This document shows positions 54,194-64,000 of a DNA stretch of 64,000 bases, one piece after another. Position 1 is the stretch's first letter; each line of letters starts with the position of its first letter. Under the pieces are notes generated by a model. That model worked only from the letters and a program-made list of their open reading frames with translations. It was not told where the DNA came from and did no database searches. The stretch spans positions 2,356,001-2,420,000 of the forward strand of contig NC_003279.8 in the NCBI RefSeq assembly GCF_000002985.6, written 5' to 3'. Source of the stretch: Caenorhabditis elegans (Eukaryota > Nematoda > Chromadorea > Rhabditida > Rhabditidae). Position numbers and translations under genes: made by a program.

Positions 54194-54591
54194 GATGACG
54201 ATTGATATCTGCTCTAATGAGTCTGAATTACCATGTTGAGATCTTGTCTGAGCTCCTTTTTGGCTTTTACACGGTGAAAAGATGAACAAAAAACTTGTTT
54301 TTTTTAATTTTCACTTTTTATTCCGAAAATGACACTTAAAAAAGCGTTTTCAATAGTTACTAGATGTTAAAAATAATTCCTTTTTTAAAGCTATTTGCTT
54401 TTTAGGCTAATTTTATAATTTTCAGCTTCTACACGTTTTCGACAAAAAATAATTTTTCAAGTTCTTGATAATTTTCTTTTAAATTTTGAAAAGATGGGTC
54501 GGGGACATGACCCCGACCCCGACCCGGCAGACCCAAAAAAAAATGGGACGCCCACTCCCCCTTTAAAGTCGTAGAAGTGGAAAAAAATGGG

Positions 54592-55672
54592 CAAACACTC
54601 TTTGACTACCTTCTCTTTGACTACCTTTTGCTCTTTGACTACCTTAGATCATTGACTACCTTTCGGCTCATTGACTACCTTCAGTTGCTCATTGACTACC
54701 TTCAGTTGCTCATTGACTACCTTTATCTAATTTTTCAGAATTTTCAGTTTTTTTCGCTGAAAAATCAGAATTTTCAATAACATGTTACTTTTTGATGTCT
54801 AAGAAGGTCGTGCACTTTCTCATTTCCTAAAATTCCGGAAAAAATGGAGATGAGATCTGATGTATAAATGCTCATTGACTACCTTCAAATGCTCTTTGAC
54901 TACCTCTATCTAATAAAATATTCCAAAATTTATTTTTTTGAAAACTTTTCCAAATTTGATCAGATATTATAGAAAAGTGCAATTTTTGTCGTTTTTCTAG
55001 TTTGGATGTTCTGCACACTATTGCAGACGAAAACCTGAGGTATAGTAGAACCCCTAAGCTCAAAAAACGCACTCACTTCGGATGCTGATATCTCCGTGAT
55101 AAAAAAATTTATGGCAAAGTGATTAACTACAAAGTTGTATATCTTAATCTAAAGTACAACTTTGTAGTTGATTGTTTTTCATTAAAAAATTTGTTGGTTG
55201 AGATATGATCAGAAAAAGAAGAAGAAAATACAAGCATGAAGGTGTCAAACTTTACACAACTTTATCTCGACCAAAAAATTTTTTGATAAAAAACAATCAA
55301 CTACAAAGTTGTACTTTGGAAAAGTTTTCAAAAAAATAAATTTTGGAATATTTTATTAGATAGAGGTAGTCAAAGAGCATTTGAAGGTAGTCAATGAGCA
55401 TTTATACATCAGATCTCATCTCCATTTTTTCCGGAATTTTAGGAAATGAGAAAGTGCACGACCTTCTTAGACATCAAAAAGTAACATGTTATTGAAAATT
55501 CTGATTTTTCAGCGAAAAAAACTGAAAATTCTGAAAAATTAGATAAAGGTAGTCAATGAGCAAAGGTAGTCAATGAGCCGAAGGGTAGTCAATGAGCAAA
55601 AGGTAGTCAATGATCCGAAAGGTAGTCAATGAGCAAAGGTAGTCAAAGAGAAGGTAGTCAAAGAGTGTTTGC
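54592..55672. repeat. 1.1-kb foldback with 'ctttgactacctt' arrays
   Basis: The left arm carries the tandem unit '(c)tcattgactaccttc' several times, and the right arm carries its inverse 'gaaggtagtcaatgagc'. Further paired arms run inward (acatgttactttttgatgtc; tgatgtataaatgctcattg) to about 55130-55260, where the direct and inverse 'ctacaaagttgta' alternate. Confidence 0.8.
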
Positions 55673-55679
55673 CAAAAAA

Positions 55680-55960
55680 ATGCACTGTATTGAATCCACT
55701 GTCCCGCCCATTTTCACACTAAGCACAGAGCCGCACGGAACTCGCGGGATGTCGGCTGCGTCAAGATATTGTACAGTGCATTTGTTTTTTTCCACTGCTA
55801 CGACTTCAAAGGGAGGCGCATTTATGCGGAATGATCTTGCCGCGCGTTTAGTCATCATTTTTAACAGTTTCTGTGTAAAATTCGCGTAGATCACAGGTGG
55901 GTCTCCCTTTAAAGCGTAGAAGTGGAAAAACAAATGCACCGTAAGATATTGAATTTAATT
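55680..55960. repeat. Small inverted repeat before the PDZ gene
   Basis: 'cagtgcatttgtttttttcc…acttcaaagggagg' and the inverse 'ctccctttaaagc…ggaaaaacaaatgcacc' pair. The 94-residue minus-strand frame here lies entirely inside this repeat. Confidence 0.5.
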
Positions 55961-55984
55961 CATTTTCAAGTTTCCTTGTGGCGG

Positions 55985-58900
55985 ATGGGAAAGTTTCTAC
56001 CATCAGAGAACCCTACCACCGAGATACCAACCGCTCAAGTTCTCCCGCCGCCACAAAAATTTTTGGGCCCGAAAGAACTGAAAAGCTCAAGATTTTCGTG
56101 TATTACACAGGTACATATTTTTGCAAGATTTTGCCACTTTTTTAAAGAAACAATTATGAAACATCTCGAAAATCGAGCCCGTAAATCGACCTACAGTAGT
56201 CATTTAAACAGTTACTGTAGTTTAGATATTTTGCGCGTCAAATATGTTGCACAATACGCATTCTCTAATAGTAAAAGCATGTTCAGAAAATTTAAAATTT
56301 TCAAGAAAACGCCGAACAGAATTGATTTTTAATTTTTTTTTCGATTTTTGGCGCATTTTTTTTAAAACTTCATTTTTTCCGTCCCCAGCCCACTCATCTA
56401 TAATTCATGAATGTTCCGCACTACGATCATTTGGTGGGGTGAAGTCGCGAGTGTGTATGTGTCAGTAATACATCACCACACATACTCCTTTTGTTTTTGA
56501 GAGAGCTGTGACCAATTTTCGAGTTTTCCATTTTAGTCGCTGTGTGTTTTTTGTTGGTTGGTTGGAGCAAAGAAGAAATCATAATAACTTTCACACGGAT
56601 ATCTGATTTTCTTGTGTGGGAGGTGGGCTCCACCGCGCGGAGCAACCGATTTGCATATAAAACTACTTTGCTCTTTTTTGTGCTGCGAATTTTTATGTGT
56701 GACTCGTCGTTGACCTGCTCTTTTGTCTGTTTGTGCAAATGGAAATGCTCAAAACGACGAAAATTGAAGGAGAGACGGTGTTAAATTACACCTTTCTTAT
56801 ATGATTCAAGTTCAGTTTTTTTTTTGATTGCCCTTCAATATTTGCTCCCGAGCTCTTGGAATCTAAGAAAATCTAAAAAAAATTGCAATAAATGAGCAAT
56901 TTCCGCTTCCAGTTTTCTAACAAAAAACAAATGTTGGGGGCAGCGGCGCGAGTTATTATTATTCCAGTTTTTCTCGGAGCAGGCAACAACAAACGATTTC
57001 CTTGTTGGAATAATGTGGAGCACCTGAAAATCTAGTTTTCTGAAATTCTGATTGCAAAAAAAATTCAGAAATCCTCTAGTTTCCAAGCCTAAGCCTAGGC
57101 CTGAGCCTATGCCTGAGCCTGAGCCTGAGCCTAAGCCTAAGCCAAAGTCTAAGCCTAAGCCAAAGCCTCAACCTAAGCCTGAGCCCAAGCCGAAGCCTAC
57201 CCATAAGCCTACGCCTAAGCCTAAGGAGAATTATGAAATATAGATGAAAAAGTTTCAAACTACAGTAATTTTCAAAGGCGCGCACCTACTCACATTTAAC
57301 AAAAATTAGTCGTGTCGAGACCGTGTAACGTACTTTTGGCGCAAATTTGCGCCGCATCTTTTCAGCACATGTGCCTTTAATTGCATACTGTAGTTTTTGT
57401 TTAACTTTGCAATTTCGTTAATTTTTTTGGCATTTCTAGCAGTTACTGTAGCTAAAATGTATTGGTCGTGGTGAGACCTGGGAAAATAAAATAAAAAGTT
57501 TTAATTCCTATACACCGCCATTCGTTTCAATTTCGGAAGCACGTATCTCTATTCATTTCCCGCGTTTTTTTTTTCTCATTTTATAGCTAACACCACCATC
57601 GTCTCTTCTTGTCTTTCCATTTGTAGCACTCTCCTGGGAGAATGAGCACACGCCAGGGCTCAAGTTCCGCCCATTTTTATTGGTGGTGAGAGCAGTGTTT
57701 TGTGGTGGTAGCTCGAGACTTTTTCCACTTTTTGAGAAAAAAAATTCATATGAATAATAATTTCCGATTTTATTTAAGCCTAAATTCTGAGAATGCGTAT
57801 TGCACAACATATTTGACGCGCAGAATATCTCGTAGCGAAAACTACAGTAATTCTTTAAATGACTACTGTAGGTCGATTTACGGGCTCATTTTTTAATCGA
57901 TAAAATATTAGAAGAAATCACAAAAATGGCAAAAAATACGAAAACACTAAAGAAAATTGAATAGAAATTCATTTCGAAAATCGAGCCCGTAAATCGGCTT
58001 ACAGTAGTCATTTAAAGAATTACTGTAGTTTTCGCTACGAGATATTTTTATATTTTGCGCGTCAAATATGTTGTGCAATACGCAGAGATCTCAGAATTTT
58101 GAGTTCCCGTAATATAAAAAAAGTAATGCAAATTAAGAATTTCCTAGTCGGCGCATAATTTCGCATTTGCCCGCCCCGTCTCATCTTGCAAGTTGTGTCT
58201 CAAATACGCATTCTAATCGTCCTCTTCCGCCCATTTGTCTCTCTTTTTTCATCGTTCTTCCTGCTCCCCCCCAGAGTGACGACGATGTTTCCGTCGTCTG
58301 CCACTCAGAAAGAGAAAGACGTTTTTTTTTCTATATTTTTACGAGTTATTTTAATATTTCGAGTTTTTTCTGGGAAAGGGTGCAAGTCTGCCCGTGGCCT
58401 AGAAAAAGCGAAAACTCGGCCACCATTTTTAAAAAAAAATTTCTGGAAGTTACCCCTAATCAAAAATGAGTTTTACGAGCACGGCCGAGTTTCTAATTTT
58501 CTAGGCCATGTCGCTAAGTGGCCTAGAAAAAGCGAAAACTCGGCCAATGAGTTATCGAGAATGGTATTGAAAAAAGTTCTACCGTGCCGATGTTTTTTTT
58601 CTGGACGTGGCTGAGTTTCTAATTTTCTAGGCCACGTAGTTCAAAATTTTCCAAACGGTGTTTCAGGCTCGACTTGTCCACTTCTTGAGAAAGAGAAAAA
58701 AATAGGCCTAGGCTTATGCTTAGATTAAGGCTTAGGCTTAGGCTTAGGCTTAGGCTTAAGATTAGGCTTAGGCTCAGACTCAGTCTCAGTCTCAGGCTCA
58801 GGCTTGTGTAAGGCTTAGGCTTAGGAGTAGACTTAGGATTAGGCGTAGACTTAGGATTAAGCCTAGGCTAAGACTTAGGCTCAGGCTCAGGCTCAGGCTC

Positions 58901-61900
58901 AGGCTTAGGCTTGGGTCTAGGCTTAGGCTTCGGCTTAGGCTTAGGATTAGGCATAGTGTTAGGCTTATGTTATTTTCAAGAGAAAACAAATTTTTCACAT
59001 TAAAAATCTCTGACAAATCAAAAAAAAAACTCGATTTTTTCATGATTTCTTCCAATTTTCTTCCCGCCGAATTGCTCTCAGAGATTCCGATTAGAGCGTA
59101 TTTGCACCGAAATTCCCAATCCCCAATTCCAGATGCTCACTGCAAATAGGCTTCCACGTTCCGCTTCAGCCTATGAAAATTCTGCAATCTCATATGATGA
59201 CGAGGAGCCGACGACTACAAAATGCTCCAATGATAATGATGACGTGGAAGATGGAAATATTGAAAAACAAATTCTAGAAGTGAAAAAGCGATTCAAAATT
59301 CTGAGATCTCTGCGTATTGCACAACATATTTGACGCGCAAAATATGAAAATATCTCGCACCGAATACTACAGTAATTCTTTAAATGACTACTGTAGTGCT
59401 TGTGTCGATTTACGGGCTTGATTTTTGAAATGAATATTCCATTTTCCTTCGTTTTTTCTTTTGTTTTTTTTTCAATTTTTTCAAATAAATGATGCCCGCA
59501 AATCGACACCAGTGCTACAGTAGTCATTTAAAGAATTATTGTAGTTTTCGCTACGAGATATTTTTTATTTTGCGCGTCAAATATGTTGCACAATACGCAT
59601 TCCCAGAATTTTGTGTTCCCGTAATACTGGAAATTCCGGGCGCCTCTTGTTGTGCATTTTTTCTTCTCAGAAGCCATTCCGCATTCTTCATGTAGTCGCC
59701 TAAGCTCAGCCAATTCCCAATTCAACAAGGGAATTGAAATGTCAGAAAAATACGAGAATTAAAGATGAGAGACGCTCGCGTTTTTTTTTTGTTTTCTCGC
59801 GGAAAATAAAATCGAGGAAATAAATAATAAAAAAATTCTAGATTTCAATCCCACGAGATACAGAGCAGCCAAATGGAATGGCGTTTCGAATGGTTGGGAG
59901 CCGGAGTCGAGGGATATTTGTCGATTATATTCATCCGGATTCTCCGCAGGTGTGTTTTGAGGCGTGACCTAGAAAAAGCAAAAACTCGGCCAGCGAAATT
60001 CCTTAAATTAATTTTTACTGTCCTTTGAAAGCTGGAAGCTGATAATGTTTCTTAATGGCCGAGTTTTCTTTTTTTTTTCTAGGCCATGCCGAAAATGTCC
60101 CCTTGTGATTTTGCTATTAGTGGTCCTGGCACGATCGAAACTTTTTCGCAATTTTCTAAGAAAATTTCGTTGTTTTAAACATTCTTCTTTTAATTGTAGA
60201 TCAATATATTTCTCGATTTTGGAGCCAAAAAGTTGTTCCGGTCTCGACACGATCACGTGGTTCCAGGCTGTCCCATTGCTGTTTGATCTACAAAAAATGC
60301 GGAAATTTTTTGCCTAAAAAAATGTGACGTAAGCACGTGCAAAATCAGTTGAGAACTCTGCGTCTCTTCTCCCGCATTTTTTGTAGATCTACGTAGATCA
60401 AGCCGAAATGAGACACTCTGATACCACGTGTACACGACAATTATCGATTATGCACATACAATTTTTCCCCTATTGTGCGCCTCTAAAGAGTACTGTAGTT
60501 TCAAACTTTTGTGGGATTTTTATCGATTTTTTTTTATTTAAAAAACTGAATTCAATTTTTAAAATGTTTGTTAAATAAAAATGGATGCGCGCCTTTAAAG
60601 AGTACTGTAATTTCAAACTTTCGTTGCTATGAAATTTGCATCGATTTTTTCGTAGTTTTTATGTTTTGTTTTATTTCTTTTTTTAAATAAATAAATATAT
60701 TTTTATCGAAAAACTACGAAAAATCTATTTAAAAAATTCCATAGCAGCGAAAGTTCGAAATTACAGTACCCTTTAAAGGCGCTCACCCGTTTATATTTAA
60801 CAAAAAATTTTAAAATCGAATTCAGTAATTTTTTAATTAAAAAAATCGATTTTTAACGAAACACTATGAGAAATCAAAAAAAATCCCACAAAACTTTGAA
60901 GCTACAGTACTCTTTAAAGGCGCACAATAGGGGAAAAATTATTATACACATATGTGCATAATCGCGGCAAGACCCAAGAAAAAAGAAGAAGAAAAAGCCA
61001 ATTTAGTGAGCACTTGAATGAGTAATAGGGCTCGCTCAAGTCCGATGAGCCGCGGGTACACATAATTGGATGGCCGCTACTTTTTCTTTTCTTTTTTTCT
61101 TGAGCTCAACATGCTTAGCTGCACTCATAATTCAGTTAGGGGTCACTTTTTTTTTCGAAAAAAATTCTAAAAAACTTCCAGAGCACACATCTTCGAGAAG
61201 GCGATCGTCTACTCCGGTGCAACAAGATCTCACTTCGCGCCGTTTCCGTAGATCAGGCGGCGAGCATCTTCCGATTCTGGATGTCCCGCTCCGATTCGCT
61301 GACTCTGTTGATCGAACGAAGATCCGACGGTGAGAGTGTGATGATGCGGCGTCGGCGGCAGGCGAGGCTCTCAATGTGCAATGAGCAGCGGGAGCAGACA
61401 CGACACGTCGTTTCAGGGCGAGCCACGTTACGGATGACGTCATCAAGGTCGGCAGAGGTATTCCGGTGTGGGGACTCGACGTCGTTCCGCATGAAATCTC
61501 CGAAATACGAGTCATTCAACACATCATCGCCCTCAAAATCCATATGTCCCCAGTGCAATTCTCAGACTAGAATGGTAAGTTTTTCTTTTTTTTTTTCATT
61601 CCAAAAATTCCAATATTACGGGAACTTAAAAATTCTTAGAATGCGTATTTCGCAACATATTTGACGTGCAAAATATGAAAATATCTCGTAACGAAAACTA
61701 CAGTAATTCTTTGAATGACTACTGTAGCACTTGTGTCGATTTACGAAAATGATTTTTTGTTTGAAAAACGAAGAAAAATTGAATATCTTTGTCACTATTC
61801 GAAATGAAATTCATTTCAATATTCGAGCCCGTAAATCGGCCTACAGTAGTCATTTAAAGAATTACTGTAGTTTTCGCTACGAGATATTTTCATATTTTGC

Positions 61901-62457
61901 GCGTCAAATATGCTGCGCTGTACGCATTCTCAGAATGTGTGAGTTTCCGTAATACTATAAAGTGCAATTGCGCTCCACGGACAAATCTCCACCCCAAACC
62001 GTTGGGTCTCGTTAGGAATTGGCGGGAAAACCGTTTTTGCCAATTTTCCAGCATTTTTCGCTGTTTTCAATGAGTTTTTTTTTGTCAAAATTGAAAAAGT
62101 TAATGTCATAATCATTTTTAACCATAATTTCGGCATAAAAACATAAAAAATAACGAAAAATGCTTGAAAACGGGTAAAATCGTCGGAAGTAATCGTTATT
62201 TCGACCTAAAACTTATAAAAAATATGAAAAAAAGCTTAAAAATTGGCAAGAATAATGTAAAACATTTGAATTTCCCGTCTTGCCGCCAAATATTTACCTA
62301 ACGAGACCCATCGTTTAGGGGCGGGGCGCGTAATTTTTCGCGCCCAGATAATAATCCGTAATATTTCCAGATCTACCTACACCAATTCTCCCATGGTTTT
62401 GTGAACAATGCATTCCGTTTTTTGATCGTTTCCCGTTCAAGCTATTCACTTTTATGA
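55985..62457 (+). CDS. Single-PDZ-domain protein, unnamed
   Basis: Five exons join with every junction in phase 0: 55985-56110, 59133-59279, 59842-59949, 61182-61574, 62371-62457; 286 residues. A PDZ domain spans about 92-175. Its first half ([20 protein letters not shown], then IHPDSPQ) lies in exon 3 and its second half ([36 protein letters not shown]) in exon 4. The carboxylate-binding loop appears as GMAF instead of GLGF. After the domain comes an Arg/Ser-rich tail with CPQC. PDZ domains bind C-terminal peptides and scaffold membrane or cortical complexes; the partner is unknown. The first exon (MGKFLPSEN, Pro-rich) is the least certain. The gene could instead start at the ATG at 59133, directly after an attccag acceptor. 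Confidence 0.6.
56640..56670 (+). promoter_or_regulatory. Octamer plus TATA-like motif
   Basis: ATTTGCAT followed at once by ATAAAA (cgatttgcatataaaac) lies in non-repetitive DNA inside intron 1 of the PDZ gene, upstream of the alternative ATG at 59133. It may mark an internal promoter; this is inferred from motifs only. Confidence 0.25.
57085..57225 (-). repeat. Interstitial telomeric tract, GCCTAA orientation
   Basis: About 23 imperfect CCTAAG/CCTGAG units. The translated Pro-Lys-Pro-Glu repeat is an artefact. Confidence 0.8.
57245..57480. repeat. Partial 'ctttaaaggcgc' palindrome
   Basis: Shares 'tttcaaactacagtaatttt', 'aaaggcgcgcacctactcac' and 'gtcgtgtcgagaccg' with the elements at 35600 and 60480, but the right arm is decayed. 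Confidence 0.5.
57786..58117. repeat. Palindromic family A copy
   Basis: Complete arms 'ctgagaatgcgtattgcaca … gtcgatttacgggctc' and inverse, in PDZ-gene intron 1. Confidence 0.75.
58375..58650. repeat. 'ggcctagaaaaagcgaaaactcggccac' motif cluster
   Basis: Two direct copies with intervening inverses (tttctaattttctaggccac), like the cluster upstream of nekl-1. Confidence 0.55.
58703..58972 (+). repeat. Interstitial telomeric tract, TTAGGC orientation
   Basis: About 40 TTAGGC-like units with long runs of the variant CTCAGG. One of the longest such tracts in the window. Confidence 0.85.
59289..59626. repeat. Palindromic family A copy abutting PDZ exon 2
   Basis: Arms 'attctgagatctctgcgtat … gtgtcgatttacgggct' and inverse begin about 10 bases after the exon 2 donor, so the unspliced frame would run into the element. 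Confidence 0.75.
60258..60431 (+). repeat. Palindromic family B copy
   Basis: Starts acgtggttccaggctgtccc and ends gagacactctgataccacgtg, in PDZ-gene intron 3. Confidence 0.7.
60476..60970. repeat. Nested 'ctttaaaggcgcac' palindromes
   Basis: 'gtgcgcctctaaagagtactgtag' and its inverse at about 60905-60930 enclose a second pair at 60590-60615 and 60760-60790. This is one hairpin inside another. Confidence 0.7.
61618..61952. repeat. Palindromic family A copy
   Basis: Arms 'cttagaatgcgtatttcgca … gtgtcgatttac' and inverse, in the last intron of the PDZ gene. Confidence 0.75.
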
Positions 62458-62596
62458 ACAAAAATAATTTTTCATACTTTTTTAAACCTGCATCACATAA
62501 AACATTGAATAGAAAAAATAATAAAAATAATTTAAATACAAAATTTTCTGATTCGACTACTACAATAATTCAGCGGCGGAAGAGGTTATCGGGGGC

Positions 62597-64000
62597 TTAA
62601 GCCTTGACGAATCCCTTCTCCTTGAGCTTGGCGACAAGTGCCGAGACATCGTCGACGAATCCTCCGGCCTGGCGAACTGGTGGCTCGGTGACTTCAAGAG
62701 TTTCAGTTTGTGGTGTGATATCTACATTCAGATCTTTGATTGGAATGTTCTTCAGTGGCTTCTTCTTGGCCTTCATGATGTTTGGAAGAGTCGCGTAGCG
62801 GGGCTCGTTGAGGCGAAGATCGGCGGATAGGACGAATGGCACTTTGACCTGGAAAATAGAAAATTTTTCGAATAAAACTTTAGATCCGTGAATTTTGCAA
62901 ACAAAATAGCGGCGCGCAGAAATAGGGGCGGGGCGTTATTTTGCAACCTTGCGGCACGGTTTTTCCTCCTTTTTTCGCTTTTTCAATTTTTCATGTTTTA
63001 ATCTCCTTTTTTTTCGAATAAGAACGTTATTTAATTAACTATCAAAATTTATTAATCGATCCTTGAATTTTGCAAGAAATTTTGTCGCCCAGAAAGTGGG
63101 GCGGGGCATAGCTTTTGCAACACTGCCGCACGGGGTTTGCCTCCGCCCCTTTTCTACTGCTTTTAAGCTTTTCTTGTTGATTTTTTCAATAATTTCTTTT
63201 TTTTTCGAATGAAAATCCAATTCGAAAAAAAAGAGAAAAATCGAAACTTTATTGAAAAAATCAACAAAAAAAGCAGTGGAAAAGGGGCGGAGACAAACCC
63301 CGTGCGGCAGTGTTGCGTAAGCTACGCTCCGCCCCACTTTCTGTGCGACAAATTTTTGCAAAATTTAAGGATCGATTAATAAATTTTGATTTTAAATTAA
63401 ATAACGTTCTCATTCGAAAAAAGAGATTAAAACATGAAAAATTGAAAAAATCAAACAAAAAACAAGCGGAAAAAGGAAAAACCGTGCCGCAGGGTTGCAA
63501 TATCAAGCCCCGTCTCGCGTTCTGTGCGGGGCTGCTTTTCACGGCTATCGATCGATATAGTAAGAATCACCTTAATCGTGTCAAGACCTCCATCAATTTC
63601 ACGGGTGACCTTCATGTGTCCAGCGCCTGCGTCTTCAACCTTCGACGCGTAGAGAGCCTGTGGCCACTCGAGCAGGCCAGCGAGAATCGGAGCAGTTTGC
63701 GACGAATCATCATCGATTGCCTGCTTTCCGAGAAAAACCGCGTCGAACTTCTCCTGCTCGACAATCTTCTGAAGCGCCTTCGCCACGTGGAATGACTCGA
63801 GCTTGCCAGCTTCGGCGTCGGTCACCTGAACGTGAACTGCCTTGTCGGCGCCCTTCGCCAACGCGGTCCGGAGCACTTCGGCGGATTTTGGTCCGCCGAG
63901 CGAGAACGCGACGACTTCGGTGGCGAGCTTCTTCTCCTTGAGCTTGACGGCCTCCTCTAAAGCGATCTCGTCGAATGGATTCATGCTGTGTTGAACTCCT
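62597..64000 (-). CDS. F23C8.5: Electron transfer flavoprotein beta subunit (partial)
   Basis: Mitochondrial matrix ETF passes electrons from acyl-CoA and other dehydrogenases to ETF-ubiquinone oxidoreductase; the beta chain binds AMP. Two exons are visible, 64000-63571 and 62848-62597, joined in phase 0 (TIK then VKVPFVL), ending KGFVKA and TAA. The first visible residues, GVQHSMNPFDEIALEEAVKL, match the conserved region about 30-35 residues into the protein, so the true start lies beyond the right edge and the ATG at 63984 is internal. The dehydrogenase-docking loop is present (NEPRYATLPNIMKAKKKPL). Its lysines correspond to those methylated in the mammalian protein. The intron (722 bp) is a nested palindrome. 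The stop lies 140 bases from the PDZ gene stop, tail to tail. The clone name is from memory. Confidence 0.93.
62880..63560. repeat. Nested palindromes in the ETF-beta intron
   Basis: Outer arms near 62930-62970 (ggggcggggcg … cttgcggcacggtttttcct) and 63470-63535 (inverse) enclose a better-paired hairpin, 63045-63385. Its arms are 'aatcgatccttgaattttgc … agaaagtggggcgg' and the inverse, meeting near 63215. Confidence 0.75.

Noticed and set aside
55658..55939. 94-residue minus-strand frame MHLFFHFYALKGDPP…
   Set aside because: Lies within a small inverted repeat, with no promoter or splice context. It could be a dispersed-element fragment, but I cannot support a gene.
56385..56398. Alternative end of the 55985 exon at a ccccag acceptor
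   Set aside because: It gives only Pro-Thr-His-Leu then stop. The phase-0 join to 59133 explains more sequence.
57638..57692. Possible extra PDZ-gene exon ([19 protein letters not shown]) between ttgtag and gtgaga
   Set aside because: Its donor is phase 2, which would put the next exon at 59133 out of frame and into a stop.

Overview
The window is nematode nuclear DNA, almost certainly Caenorhabditis elegans chromosome I. My recollection is that it matches the Y39G10AR clone region plus the start of F23C8; this rests on recognised proteins and was not searched. Supporting signs are very AT-rich DNA, exons separated by both ~45-50 nt and multi-kilobase introns, TTTTCAG-type 3' splice sites, likely trans-splice acceptors just before start codons, and degenerate arrays of the nematode telomere hexamer TTAGGC. 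Exon models below were assembled by hand by matching splice sites and reading-frame phase. Each full model keeps one open frame to its stop.

Layout, left to right. (1) 1-155: last exon of an unrecognised + strand gene. (2) 1979-2948: three + strand exons that either form a small gene or extend nekl-1 N-terminally in frame. (3) 4103-16929, +: nekl-1, a NEK8/NEK9-type kinase with six RCC1 repeats, a coiled coil and a C-terminal Cys-Val-Ile-Leu. (4) 17-21 kb: nested palindromic repeats and a weak minus-strand exon cluster at 18.2-18.9 kb. (5) 21089-45488, -: dot-1.1, the H3K79 methyltransferase, 19 exons over 24 kb. A probable internal first exon at 37209-37355 would give a form without the catalytic domain. 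(6) 45489-46234: divergent promoter shared with zwl-1, with an E2F-like site. (7) 46235-53852, +: zwl-1 (Zwilch, RZZ kinetochore complex). (8) 55985-62457, +: a single-PDZ-domain protein. (9) 62597-64000, -: the C-terminal two thirds of electron transfer flavoprotein beta, running off the right edge.

The rest is dominated by repeats inside long introns. Two palindromic MITE-like families recur throughout: family A carries 'catatttgacgcgcaaaata' and 'tcgatttacgggctc', family B carries 'ctacaaaaaatgcggga' and ends in 'cacgtggtgtcag'. There are also CCGGCAAAT arrays in dot-1.1 introns, several foldbacks of 0.4-1.5 kb, tandem arrays, interstitial telomeric tracts and one LTR fragment. The coding genes work in separate systems: a kinase, chromatin methylation, the spindle checkpoint, a PDZ scaffold and mitochondrial electron transfer. 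No operon is evident.
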